DNA of 64,000 bases from an uncultured Dongia sp. (lineage in GTDB: Bacteria; Pseudomonadota; Alphaproteobacteria; Dongiales; Dongiaceae), in the NCBI RefSeq assembly GCF_936916975.1, contig NZ_CAKZGO010000005.1:214904-278903 (forward strand), in the 5' to 3' direction. Under the pieces are notes generated by a model. That model saw only the letters and a program-made list of their open reading frames with translations, ran no database searches and was not told the DNA's origin. A program made the translations under genes and the position numbers. Position 1 is the stretch's first letter, and each line of letters starts with the position of its first letter. Positions 36,123 through 45,303 of this stretch are shown one piece after another.

Positions 36123-38666
36123 TTAGACCATCACCGTGGGCGTGCCGCGCTTCAGTTCATCGAGCGGAATGACCGGGAATTCATCGACTGTCTGGAAAGC
36201 GATGCTGCCGGCAAAGCCGGTGAGACCGCGGGCCTCTTCGTAGATCGTTTCGATATCGCGGCGCATGCGGTCAGTGAGCCGGGCACGGCTGCGGATCATC
36301 AGATCGAAGCGCTGCTGGCGCATCAGGCCATCGAGCTGGAACGGCCCCAGGCGGGAAAAATCGGCCTCGACCACAAAGCGCGTGCCGGTGCCGCCCGCGC
36401 GGTCCTCGGTCTCGCCCTTCTTCGGGCGGCGATAGAACAGATTGACCTGAGTGACGCGGCCCTGATCGTCGATCACCGGCAGGAACATGGCACGCCAATC
36501 GACCTCCGGCCGCTCCTGGGCAAGGGCGGAGAGTTGGGTGAACTCGTTGCGCAGGCGGCGCACCTGTTCTTCGCGCTCCGCGCCCGCACCTTTCGCGGCA
36601 AACATCGATCCCATCAACTTGCCAAGATCGCCTGCGCGCAGTGCCGCCATGGCGTTCATCATGCCGGCTGCGAGTTTGTTGCCGGCATGGGGCAGCAAGG
36701 CGAGGGCTTGGTGTGCGATCTCGGGATCTATGGCGCCAGCTTTGCCGTTGGTCGAGTTGGCTCCCTGGAGCACGGCAATAAGATCAGCCAGCGTCGGCCA
36801 GCTCTGCGCAAGTGACAGCAAGGCCTGCTGCGGCGTCTGTATGATGGGTGCTGCAGCCATTGCCGGTGGTGGCGCGGTTTCCAGTGTGTCGATCGCCAGC
36901 GCAAGCTTTGCACCCAGCGGCAGGCTGGATCGGTTCTGCAGCATGATATCGCCGAGCGGGGTGTGGATAACCGCGTGCCCTGCCGGGGTGATCGCGACGA
37001 CCCGGCCAAATATGACTTGGCCATGTGCTTCATGCGGGTCGACCGCGATGGGGTCGATTTCGATCTGCTGATGGGCCTGCATCTGGACGGCAAGCACGCG
37101 CAGCTTTAATTCGGCACCCAACGGTAGCGGCTGGGCGGGATGTTTGGCTGTGATCGGCACCGTCACCGATTGGGCTTCATCGGTGGCAGCGTGCTGGCTG
37201 TTCTCGGCCGTCGCTGCGGCGCTGGCGAAAAGGGCGAGGATGCGCAGCCGCGTATCGGCGCTGAGTGCACTACCGGCCGGCACTTGCTGGAGGCTGCCTG
37301 ACGGCTGTGCACTGGGCGCTGCCGCCGCCTGGGGCGTTTGGATTGGCGTCGCCGGAAGGGCTGGTGGAGTCGGCCCGGCATTTCGCGACGTCGGGATGCC
37401 GGTTGGAAGCGTTCCCACTGATTGGCCGCTCTTGTCCTTCTTCTCCGCTGTGGCGGCAATGAGGGCCGCCTGCATGTTAGCGACATTGGGAATCGCCGCC
37501 GGCATCTGCACGTTCGGCAGCGGGATGCCGGGCGGCACAGGCTGCACACCTTGCGGCAGTGGCATGACCGGTTGCGTGGTCACCGGCGTCGTCGTCGGCG
37601 GCGGGGTTGTCGTTGACGGCGGTATTGTCGGCAGTGTGCCGGTGGGCAGGGGTGGCAATTCAACGGGTGCCGGCGGAATTGCCACGACCGGTGGCGGAAC
37701 TGGAGCCGGCTGACCGGGTGTCTGAGCCACAGGTGCCGGGGTTGTTGGCGCCGGGGTTGTGGGTATCGGTGGTGCCGGTAAATCTGGCACAGCAGCAATC
37801 GGTGCCGGCTGCAACGGTGGCTGCGGCGGCACGGGCTGCGATGACGCGGGCGGAACAGCTATCGGCGCTGGTGTCGGTTGTCCTTGCGCTGGCTGTGTCG
37901 GCAGAGTTGGAGGGGGCATGGGGGTGGGCGCAGTTGGGATCGGCTGCGATTGTACCGGCGGCGCCGATATGGCGGGAAGTGGTGTCGGCACCGGTGTTGG
38001 CTGTGCCTGCACCGGTGTTTGCGTCGTTGGTGTCGGTGACGGGGTTGGCTGAGCAGGTTGGGGTTGCTGCGGCGGCGGTGACTGTACGACGACGGCACGC
38101 AAACTAGATCCGACGAATTCGATGCTTGGCGGTTCGGTGCGCGGGAGGGTGGCCGGGGTCGCAGTCGTTGCCGCGTTGCGCGCATCGGCCGGGCGTGGAT
38201 CGGGACCCCGCGCATCAGGACCCGCGGCTGAGGTTGCGGGCAAGGCGGGCAGCTGCGGATGCGTGCCGGCCGCTGTCGCACTCGGTTGGCCGGTGGCAAC
38301 CTGTGCTGCTTGAGCGCCTGCCGCGCTGGAGGCTGCCGGCGTATTCGTGGGCGTCCCGCGCTGGAGGGCGTCGTTGGCCAGAATCAGGACTTGCAGCCGA
38401 TCGCCGGTTGGGCGCACTTCGAGCGTCACATGGGTACCAACCGGTAGGGACGCGTTGCTGGCGACGCGGATCGTGCCCTTGTCGGTGGCGATGGCGGTCA
38501 GGCCGTCGCTCTCGCGACCGAGGACCACGCCCTTGATGATGGTGCCGGGGTCGAGTTGCTGAAAGGCGCGCGGCGGGTCCGGCACGGTGCCAGCAACCGC
38601 GCTGGGCGCCACCGGACCGGAAGGTCCGACGAAGCGGCCGCCGAGCGGGTTGAGAAAGTCGCTCAT
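36123..38666 (-). CDS. FliK-like hook-length control family protein, proline-rich
   Basis: The protein has 847 residues. The N-terminal part includes an OB-like pair of strands (TIIKGVVLGRESDG, then LPVGTHVTLEVRPTGDRLQVL). Residues about 110-480 are extremely Pro, Thr, Ala and Gln rich and presumably unfolded. The C-terminal domain (about 690-820) has FQLDGLMRQQRFDLMIRSR and an export-gate-like DLMI block reminiscent of the FliK C-domain. It is the last gene of the fliF operon and overlaps flhG by 4 bases. A separate FliK is encoded with flgD at 50-52 kb, so this may be a second ruler or an assembly factor. Gene symbol withheld. Confidence 0.65.
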   Translation of the reverse strand: MSDFLNPLGGRFVGPSGPVAPSAVAGTVPDPPRAFQQLDPGTIIKGVVLGRESDGLTAIATDKGTIRVASNASLPVGTHVTLEVRPTGDRLQVLILANDALQRGTPTNTPAASSAAGAQAAQVATGQPSATAAGTHPQLPALPATSAAGPDARGPDPRPADARNAATTATPATLPRTEPPSIEFVGSSLRAVVVQSPPPQQPQPAQPTPSPTPTTQTPVQAQPTPVPTPLPAISAPPVQSQPIPTAPTPMPPPTLPTQPAQGQPTPAPIAVPPASSQPVPPQPPLQPAPIAAVPDLPAPPIPTTPAPTTPAPVAQTPGQPAPVPPPVVAIPPAPVELPPLPTGTLPTIPPSTTTPPPTTTPVTTQPVMPLPQGVQPVPPGIPLPNVQMPAAIPNVANMQAALIAATAEKKDKSGQSVGTLPTGIPTSRNAGPTPPALPATPIQTPQAAAAPSAQPSGSLQQVPAGSALSADTRLRILALFASAAATAENSQHAATDEAQSVTVPITAKHPAQPLPLGAELKLRVLAVQMQAHQQIEIDPIAVDPHEAHGQVIFGRVVAITPAGHAVIHTPLGDIMLQNRSSLPLGAKLALAIDTLETAPPPAMAAAPIIQTPQQALLSLAQSWPTLADLIAVLQGANSTNGKAGAIDPEIAHQALALLPHAGNKLAAGMMNAMAALRAGDLGKLMGSMFAAKGAGAEREEQVRRLRNEFTQLSALAQERPEVDWRAMFLPVIDDQGRVTQVNLFYRRPKKGETEDRAGGTGTRFVVEADFSRLGPFQLDGLMRQQRFDLMIRSRARLTDRMRRDIETIYEEARGLTGFAGSIAFQTVDEFPVIPLDELKRGTPTVMV

Positions 38667-39463
38667 GTGAGGTTGATGAGCGGGATCTGGCTGGCCAGGG
38701 CCTCCACATCCTGGGCCGCGATGGCAGCCGGATGTCGGGTGAGCAGCGGTGTCTGGTGGCGGATCGCGTCCTTTACCTTGGCGTCACGGCGGATGATGCC
38801 AAGAAGCGGTGGATTGAGCTTCAGGAAATTCTGGCAGGCCTTGAACAGCGTCGCATAGGTGTGCTCGCCCTGCGTCACGTCCTGGGCCGAATTGACGACG
38901 ATGCCAATCTTGCATGGTGCCTGGTCGCTGGTCAGCATCTTGATCAGCGCATAGGCATCGGTGAGCGTGGTCGGTTCGTCATTGGCGACGACGATGGTGG
39001 TGGCGCAAAGTGCCGCCATCATCCGCACCGGCCGGTCGATGCCGGCGCCGAGATCGACGATGACACGGTCGTAATTGGCTGCGACATCGCGCAGGCTCGC
39101 AGTCAGGAGGGCGAGGCGATGCGCAGGCATGTTGGCAAGACCGCCTGAGCCGGAGCGCCCCGCGATGACGTCGAAGCCGGCCGGGCAGGGGGTGGCTGCG
39201 CGGGACAGCGGCAATTGCCGTTCCAGCGCCGTGCCGAGATCGATGGCGGGCGTCAGGCCCAGCTGGATGTCGACATTGGCAAGGCCCAAATCACCGTCGA
39301 AGAGCATGACGCGTTCGCCGTTGCGGGCAAGCGCCTGTGCCAGCGAGATGGCCAGCCAGGTCTTGCCGACACCACCCTTGCCCGACGCGATGGCAATGGC
39401 ACCCGGGATCACGCCGGTCTCCAGCTTGGTGGCGGCATGCCCAGATTGACCGAGTTCGCTCAT
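38663..39463 (-). CDS. flhG: Flagellar number regulator FlhG (MinD/ParA-type ATPase)
   Basis: FlhG works with FlhF to limit and place flagella. I chose the ATG at 39463, which overlaps the flhF stop as ATGA; the frame continues 28 residues upstream inside flhF. The product has 266 residues. The deviant Walker A is GKGGVGKTWLA near residue 30, followed by the Asp in FDGDLGLANVDIQLG. The C-terminal half has the VVNSAQDVTQGE and the LGIIRRDAKVKDAI blocks. Overlaps on both sides show tight coupling with flhF and the fliK-like gene. Confidence 0.9.
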   Translation of the reverse strand: MSELGQSGHAATKLETGVIPGAIAIASGKGGVGKTWLAISLAQALARNGERVMLFDGDLGLANVDIQLGLTPAIDLGTALERQLPLSRAATPCPAGFDVIAGRSGSGGLANMPAHRLALLTASLRDVAANYDRVIVDLGAGIDRPVRMMAALCATTIVVANDEPTTLTDAYALIKMLTSDQAPCKIGIVVNSAQDVTQGEHTYATLFKACQNFLKLNPPLLGIIRRDAKVKDAIRHQTPLLTRHPAAIAAQDVEALASQIPLINLT

Positions 39464-40452
39464 GACCTTGTCCCATATGCTTGCCGGCGCTGGTCCGGCG
39501 GTAGGCTTGGTGTGGAAGACCGCGAAGTCGTCGTCTCCAGCAGCCAATCCGCCAACCGGTCGGCGCCGATGATCTCCAACCCATTGGCGATCTCCGGCGA
39601 TACCCCGAACTCCGCGAAGGCAAGTCGGCCCGTTTCCGCTGCTGCCAGAATACCACCGTAGCGCCGCGCGGCGTCAATCCGTGTGGGGATGAGGCGCGTG
39701 GCACCTGCTTCCGCAAACAACTGACCAAGCTCGGCCGATTCAACGGGACAGCCACCGGCCGCCATGACCAGCACCATCTCGGCCTTCACGGCCTCGGCGA
39801 GGGCCGTCACATGGGCGAGGTCGCCGGCGTCCAGCGGGTTGCAACCGCCTGTATCGATGATGACGAAAGCACCCGCCGGCGCCTGAGCCACGGCGCGCGT
39901 CAGGGTCGCTGCATCCTTGGCGCGGTAGGCGGGGACCTGAAGGGCCTTGGTATAAGTGCCCAATTGTTCGATCGCACCTGCCTTTATCACATCGCAGGTG
40001 ATGGCGACCCCGGACCATCGGCGCAGCTTGGCGCGCGCCAGTAGCTTGGCCAAAGTCGCGGTCTTGCCGGCACCGGGCAGGCCCACCAGCATGATCGGTC
40101 GCGTTGGTTGGCGGTCGGTCAGCGGTTGCACAGGAAAGCGGGCGCGCAACGCAGCAGCCAGGGCTTGGTGCGGGCTCTCCAGCAGGACGGTGGCAGCCTG
40201 ATGGGTGAGGCGTTCGGCCAAGGCCGGCGCCACACGATGGAACTCGAGCGCCTGGGCGATGGCGTCAAGCGGTTCGAGCGCTGAGGCCGGCGTCCGCTGT
40301 GCCAGGATGGCATCGCGATCGAGGGCAGCGGTGACCTTGAAGGCACCGCCGATCTGTTCGGTATTCAGAATGATGGCGTCGGGTCCAAGCTCCGCTTTCA
40401 CCAGCGCAAGGGCGGCCGCGATGCTGGGCGCGTTGAAGCTGCGCAGGCGCAT
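39460..40452 (-). CDS. flhF: Flagellar biosynthesis SRP-type GTPase FlhF
   Basis: FlhF directs where the flagellum is built. The 330-residue protein has an N-terminal region starting MRLRSFNAPSIAAALALVKAELGPDAIIL, then an SRP-like GTPase with G1 GLPGAGKTATLAKL near residue 124, TCDVIKAGAIEQLGTY, the G3 block IDTGGCNP and a late PTRIDAARRYGG. The linker between is short compared with proteins of gammaproteobacteria. It is flanked by flhA and flhG in the expected order. Confidence 0.93.
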   Translation of the reverse strand: MRLRSFNAPSIAAALALVKAELGPDAIILNTEQIGGAFKVTAALDRDAILAQRTPASALEPLDAIAQALEFHRVAPALAERLTHQAATVLLESPHQALAAALRARFPVQPLTDRQPTRPIMLVGLPGAGKTATLAKLLARAKLRRWSGVAITCDVIKAGAIEQLGTYTKALQVPAYRAKDAATLTRAVAQAPAGAFVIIDTGGCNPLDAGDLAHVTALAEAVKAEMVLVMAAGGCPVESAELGQLFAEAGATRLIPTRIDAARRYGGILAAAETGRLAFAEFGVSPEIANGLEIIGADRLADWLLETTTSRSSTPSLPPDQRRQAYGTRS

Positions 40453-40518
40453 GTCAGACGCGCCTCATGCATGTTCGCGCTATGACGCTTTGGAGGACAT
40501 GTGGAGACGCAACCATCG

Positions 40519-42630
40519 TCAGATCTGCCCGAGTGTGCGGATCTTGGCTTTCGGGTGGATCTCGTTCTGCGACATGACGGTCGTCGCGGGGCGGAAGCGT
40601 TCGACGATCGAGCGCACGAAGGGGCGGATACCGGGGCTGGTAAGAAGCACCGGGCTGTCACCCATGATGGCGAAGCGCTCGAAGGTCTGCCGGACGGTCT
40701 GGATGAATTGCTGCAGGTCGCTCGGCGCCATCACCAATTGCCGTTCCTCGCCATCGCCGCGGACGGCACTGGCGAAGGCCTGTTCCCATTCCGGCGACAG
40801 CGTGACCAGGGGAATGACGCCGGAACTGTCGCTGCTGGCATCCGAAATCTGGCGGGCAAGGCGCGCGCGGACATGCTCGACGATGGCATTCACATTGCGC
40901 GAATAGCCGGTAGCCTCGGCGACGCCTTCGAGGATGTTGGAGAGATCGCGGATCGAGACGCGCTCGGTGAGCAGGGCCTGCAGTACCCGCTGGACGCCAC
41001 CCACGGAAATCTGGCCGGGAATGAGATCGGCCACCAGCTTCTGGTGTTCCTTGGGCAGTTCATCGAGCAGCTTCTGCGTTTCCGAATGGGACAGCAGCTC
41101 CTGCATGTTGTCCTTCACCAGCTCGGTGAGATGCGTGGTGATGACCGTTGCCGGGTCGACCACGGTATAGCCGCGGAACAGGGCTTCCTCGCGGGCACTC
41201 GGATCGACCCACATGGCCGGCAGGCCAAATGTCGGCTCGGTGGTTTCTTCGCCCGTCATGTTGATCTTGTCGCCGCGCGGATCCATGACCAGGATCATGT
41301 TGGGACGCAGATCGCCACGCCCGGCCTCGATCTCCTTGATGCGGATGACATAGGAGTTGGCGTTGATCTGCAGATTATCCTGGATACGCACGGCCGGCAG
41401 GATGAAACCCATTTCCCCGGCGAGCTGGCGGCGGAGCGCCTTCACCTGGTCGGTCAGACGGTGGCCGCGTTCGGTGTTGATGAGACCGAGCAGGCCATAG
41501 CCGAGTTCGAGGCGGATGGCGTCCAGGGTGAGCGCGGTCGAGATCGGCTCCTCGGCCACCGGCACATGCGACTGCTCGGTCACTTGGGCCTGGACGGCGT
41601 CGGTCACGGCCTTCGCCTGATAGCGCATCACCAGGAACGCCATGGTGCCGGTGACAGCAGCCAGCGATATGAATGGGAAGGTAGGAATACCCGGCATGAA
41701 GGAGAGCAGGCACATGAGGAAGGCGGCAAGACCCAAGGCTGCCGGATAGCCTGACAGTTGTTTGAACAGCGCCTTGTCGGTCGAGCCGGCGACGCCGGCC
41801 TTGGTCACCAGCATACCGGCGCCGGTCGACACGATGAGGGCCGGAATCTGCGACACCAGGCCGTCACCGACGGTGAGCAGCGTGTAGGTGGCCGCCGCCT
41901 CGCTCATCGACATACCTTCTTGGGCCACGCCGATGATGATGCCGCCGATGACGTTGATGAAGACGATGATGAGGCCCGCGATGGCGTCGCCACGGACGAA
42001 CTTCGCAGCGCCGTCCATGGAACCGAAGAAGTTGCTTTCGTCCTCCAACGTCTTGCGACGCTGCTTGGCTTCCTTTTCATCGATCAGGCCGGCGGATAAA
42101 TCGGCGTCGACCGCCATCTGCTTGCCGGGCATGGCATCCAGGCTGAAGCGCGCCGATACTTCGGCGATGCGGCCGGAACCCTTGGTGATGACGACGAAGT
42201 TGACGAGGACAAGGATGGCGAAGACGATGATGCCGATGACGTAATTGCCACCCATGATGAAGCCGCCAAAGGCTTGAATGACATGGCCGGCGGCATCGGT
42301 CCCTTCATGACCATGGGTCAGGATGAGGCGGGTCGAGGCGAGGTTCAGCGCGAGGCGCAGCATCGTCACCAGCAGCAGCACGGTGGGGAAGCTGGAGAAG
42401 TCGAGCGGCTTCTCGATGAACAGCACCGTCATTAGGATGAGAATACAAAGGGTGATCGAGAACGCCAATGAGATGTCCAGCAGCCATGCCGGCATCGGGA
42501 AGATCAACACGGACAAGACCGCGACCAGCCCCAAGGCCAGCGCGATCTCGCCGCGCTTCATGAACTTGATGGCCTGGTTCAGCGCGCCCATGCCGTTGCC
42601 AGGATTTTCGCCCGTTGTCGTGTCAGTCAT
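40519..42630 (-). CDS. flhA: Flagellar export apparatus protein FlhA
   Basis: FlhA is the large membrane component of the flagellar type III export gate. The 703 residues match the family. About eight membrane segments fill residues 25-340, with the conserved FHIPEP-type cytoplasmic loop SARFSLDAMPGKQMAVDADLSAG region near 150. The C-terminal cytoplasmic domain (about 365-700) binds chaperone-substrate complexes. The ATG follows a GGGGTAAC ribosome site. It sits between flbD and flhF. Confidence 0.97.
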   Translation of the reverse strand: MTDTTTGENPGNGMGALNQAIKFMKRGEIALALGLVAVLSVLIFPMPAWLLDISLAFSITLCILILMTVLFIEKPLDFSSFPTVLLLVTMLRLALNLASTRLILTHGHEGTDAAGHVIQAFGGFIMGGNYVIGIIVFAILVLVNFVVITKGSGRIAEVSARFSLDAMPGKQMAVDADLSAGLIDEKEAKQRRKTLEDESNFFGSMDGAAKFVRGDAIAGLIIVFINVIGGIIIGVAQEGMSMSEAAATYTLLTVGDGLVSQIPALIVSTGAGMLVTKAGVAGSTDKALFKQLSGYPAALGLAAFLMCLLSFMPGIPTFPFISLAAVTGTMAFLVMRYQAKAVTDAVQAQVTEQSHVPVAEEPISTALTLDAIRLELGYGLLGLINTERGHRLTDQVKALRRQLAGEMGFILPAVRIQDNLQINANSYVIRIKEIEAGRGDLRPNMILVMDPRGDKINMTGEETTEPTFGLPAMWVDPSAREEALFRGYTVVDPATVITTHLTELVKDNMQELLSHSETQKLLDELPKEHQKLVADLIPGQISVGGVQRVLQALLTERVSIRDLSNILEGVAEATGYSRNVNAIVEHVRARLARQISDASSDSSGVIPLVTLSPEWEQAFASAVRGDGEERQLVMAPSDLQQFIQTVRQTFERFAIMGDSPVLLTSPGIRPFVRSIVERFRPATTVMSQNEIHPKAKIRTLGQI

Positions 42631-42668
42631 CGACCGTTACCCCTTCGTCTCACGCAGTCGATTGATCA

Positions 42669-44066
42669 CTAGGCGCTGGCAGCTTCACTTTCGCCATGGG
42701 CGGGCGGTACGGCGAATCCTTCGTCGTTGTATTGCTTGAGCTTGTTGCGCAGGGTCCGGATTGAGATGCCGAGGATGTTGGCAGCATGGGTCCGGTTACC
42801 CAGGCAATGGCTGAGCGTGTCGATGATAAGGTCACGCTCCACCGCGGCCACGGTACGGCCGACCAGGGCAGTTGTTCCGGCTGCAGCGACGGCGGCCGCC
42901 TTCGCGACGGCACTGTCGGTGGGCGAGCTGACGGCGAGCATGCCGGCACCGACCGCAGGCAGGCCGCGGCCGCCGGTCAGCATGATGGCGTCCTGCTCGA
43001 TGATCGGGCTGTGGGTGAGCAGGACTGCGCGGTGCATGGTGTTCTCGAGCTCGCGCACGTTACCCCGCCATTCATGCGCCTTCAGGGTGTCGATCACGTC
43101 GGGAGCGATGGAATCGATCTGCACGCCGTTGGCGGCGGCATATTTGTGCGCAAAATGCTCGGCGAGGAGCGCAATGTCGCCGGGCCGCTCGCGCAGGGGC
43201 GGGAGTTCCAGCGACATCACGTTGAGGCGGAAATAGAGGTCCTCGCGGAAGGTGCCCTTGCGGACTTCTTCCTGCATGTCGCGGTTGGAGGTGGCGATGA
43301 GGCGGATGTCGACGCGGACCGGCTGCGAGCCGCCGACGCGGTCAATGACCCGTTCTTGCACGGCACGCAGCAGCTTGGCCTGCAGGCGCGGATGCATCTC
43401 GCTGATTTCGTCGAGTAGCAGGGTGCCGCCGGTGGCTTCTTCAAACTTGCCGATGCGGCGTGCGATGGCGCCGGTAAAGGCACCCTTCTCATGGCCGAAC
43501 AATTCGGATTCCAGCAGGTTCTCCGGAATGGCGGCGCAATTGACCGAGACGAAAGGTTTGTTGGAGCGCTTGGAATGGGTGTGGATGTAGCGCGCCATCA
43601 CTTCCTTGCCGGTGCCGCTTTCGCCCGTGACGAGGATGCTGGCATCCGACGGCGCCACCTGGTCGGCAAGCTTCAAGGTCGCCTTCATGATGGGGTCGCT
43701 GAAGATAAAAGCTGAGCTTTCCTCCGTAACGGCGGCGAGGACGGCGGCGATCAGTTCCGCATCCGGCGGCAGGGGGATGTATTCCTTGGCGCCGGCCTTG
43801 ATGGCACGGACCGCGATTTCGGCAGAGGTGCCGATACCGCAGGCGACCACCGGGATGCTGATGCGCTCGCGCTTCAGGCTGTCGATCATATGGCTGATGT
43901 CCAGGCTGACATCGAACATGATGAGCTCGGCGCCCTGGCCGTTGCGCAACGCATTCATGGCCTGGTCGACACCATCGACATGTGCCACTTTGGCGCCCCG
44001 GCTGATGGCGATCTTGCCAGCCAGTGTAATGTGGCCATCAAGGGATCCGACGATGAGAAGTCGCAT
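42669..44066 (-). CDS. flbD: Sigma-54 flagellar activator FlbD
   Basis: FlbD switches on sigma-54 flagellar promoters and represses some early genes. The protein has 465 residues. The N-terminal receiver-like domain (1-115) lacks the usual DD pair (IVGSLDG instead), so it is a pseudo-receiver. The AAA+ domain has Walker A GESGTGKE (148-155), the sigma-54 loop GAFTGA (195-200) and Walker B GGTLLLDEIS. The Fis-type helix-turn-helix (about 420-452) has NRTHAANILGISIRTLRNKL. It lies in the fliF operon, upstream of flhA. Sigma-54 promoters at 58661 and near 60450-60519 are likely targets. Confidence 0.92.
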   Translation of the reverse strand: MRLLIVGSLDGHITLAGKIAISRGAKVAHVDGVDQAMNALRNGQGAELIMFDVSLDISHMIDSLKRERISIPVVACGIGTSAEIAVRAIKAGAKEYIPLPPDAELIAAVLAAVTEESSAFIFSDPIMKATLKLADQVAPSDASILVTGESGTGKEVMARYIHTHSKRSNKPFVSVNCAAIPENLLESELFGHEKGAFTGAIARRIGKFEEATGGTLLLDEISEMHPRLQAKLLRAVQERVIDRVGGSQPVRVDIRLIATSNRDMQEEVRKGTFREDLYFRLNVMSLELPPLRERPGDIALLAEHFAHKYAAANGVQIDSIAPDVIDTLKAHEWRGNVRELENTMHRAVLLTHSPIIEQDAIMLTGGRGLPAVGAGMLAVSSPTDSAVAKAAAVAAAGTTALVGRTVAAVERDLIIDTLSHCLGNRTHAANILGISIRTLRNKLKQYNDEGFAVPPAHGESEAASA

Positions 44067-44080
44067 CGGTTAGTCTCCGT

Positions 44081-44932
44081 TCAATCGAAATATTTGACGC
44101 GTTGATTGGCTGGCAGAATGGTGTTGAGCACCAGTTCCAACCGCCGCGGATTTTCCTGGCGCCCGATCGACAGGGCGCCAAGGATGAAGATCTGGTTGAT
44201 CAGGAGCTCGATGGCTGAATTGCGTTCGAGCTTGCTGGCAACTGGCAGAAAGACGACGTTGGCTAGGACAGCGCCGTAGAATGTGGTGAGCAATGCCACC
44301 GCCATGGCCGGACCGATGCCTTCGGGCTGGTCGAGCGAGCCCAGCATCTGCACTAGGCCGATGAGCGTGCCGATCAGGCCCATGGCCGGTGAAACTTCGG
44401 CGGCACGACGCAGGATGCCGGTCGAGCGCTGGTGGCGCTGTGCCATGGCATGGGTTTCGAACGTCAGGTTGCGCTCGATCTCTTCGATCGGCATGCCGTC
44501 CACGAGCATGGTCATGCCGCGCAGCAGGAAGGGCTCATTCTTCAGGCTGAAGAGTTCGTTCTGCATGGCAAGGAGGCCGCGGCGGCGCGCCCGTTCCGCC
44601 AGCTGCAACACCTTGGCAGCTGCTTCATTGGGGTTGTGACCGCGGCTGAAGGCGGTGCGCATCATCAGCGGCTGTGCCTGCATGACTTCGCGCCAGGAAT
44701 ACGACACCGTGGTGATGGCGAAGGTGCCGATGATGACGATCAGGATCGACGGCACATCGATGAACGCCGTCCAATTGCCGCCGAGCGCGATGGCGATGCC
44801 GATCAGCGCCACCGCGCCGAGGAGACCGAGAATGGTCGCCATGTCGAGGCTTTGACGTGCTGGCTCCAAGCGCAAGGGCAGGTCGCTCTTGGCCGTGAAG
44901 CTCTGGATCGGGTCGTTGGCGGTATCGGACAT
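44081..44932 (-). CDS. motA: Flagellar motor stator protein MotA (PomA-like)
   Basis: MotA and MotB form the ion channel that drives rotation. The protein has 283 residues with a 30-residue N-terminal extension before the first membrane segment. Four membrane segments are near 33-50, 57-75, 185-205 and 220-240. The cytoplasmic loop (80-180) has EAAAKVLQLAERARRRG and the conserved P-A-M-G-L-I-G-T-L-I-G-L block. The ribosome site CCAGGAAACGAC is good. No motB lies beside it. The gene is within the fliF operon. Confidence 0.88.
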   Translation of the reverse strand: MSDTANDPIQSFTAKSDLPLRLEPARQSLDMATILGLLGAVALIGIAIALGGNWTAFIDVPSILIVIIGTFAITTVSYSWREVMQAQPLMMRTAFSRGHNPNEAAAKVLQLAERARRRGLLAMQNELFSLKNEPFLLRGMTMLVDGMPIEEIERNLTFETHAMAQRHQRSTGILRRAAEVSPAMGLIGTLIGLVQMLGSLDQPEGIGPAMAVALLTTFYGAVLANVVFLPVASKLERNSAIELLINQIFILGALSIGRQENPRRLELVLNTILPANQRVKYFD

Positions 44933-44955
44933 GATGTCGTTTCCTGGACGCGTGA

Positions 44956-45303
44956 TTAACCGCGATCGGATTTGATGATTTCGGTCATGGTGACGCCGAG
45001 GCGGTCTTCGACCACCACGACCTCGCCACGGGCCACCAAGCGGTTGTTGACATAGATGTCGACCGCCTCGCCGACCTTGCGGTCGAGTTCGACAACCGCG
45101 CCGCGGCCGAGTTTCAGCAGCTGGCTCACCTGCATGGTAGCGCGCCCCAGCACGGCCGAGACCTGGACCGGCACGTCATAGACGGCATCCAGCTCCTTGG
45201 CGTTGGTGGGTACGCGGCTGGCCTCGGCAGCGGCATCGGCTCCACTGCCAGCGGCGCTCTGCTCATCGAATTCCTGCAATTGCAGGTTCTCTTCGTCACC
45301 CAT
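44956..45303 (-). CDS. fliN: Flagellar motor switch protein FliN
   Basis: FliN is a C-ring component that binds CheY and the export ATPase complex. The product has 115 residues from ATG 45303, placed after AAGGAGCGGAAA; the longer frame upstream overlaps fliH. The SpoA domain occupies residues about 40-113, with VYDVPVQVSAVLG, LGRGAVVELDRKVGE and VNNRLVARGEVVVVEDRLGV. The N-terminal 40 residues are acidic and flexible. Its start overlaps the end of fliH by 8 bases. Confidence 0.93.
   Translation of the reverse strand: MGDEENLQLQEFDEQSAAGSGADAAAEASRVPTNAKELDAVYDVPVQVSAVLGRATMQVSQLLKLGRGAVVELDRKVGEAVDIYVNNRLVARGEVVVVEDRLGVTMTEIIKSDRG

Noticed and set aside
39464..39547. 28-residue N-terminal extension of FlhG inside flhF
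   Set aside because: The internal ATG at 39463 overlaps the flhF stop as ATGA, the normal coupling; the extension is not conserved in the family as I know it.
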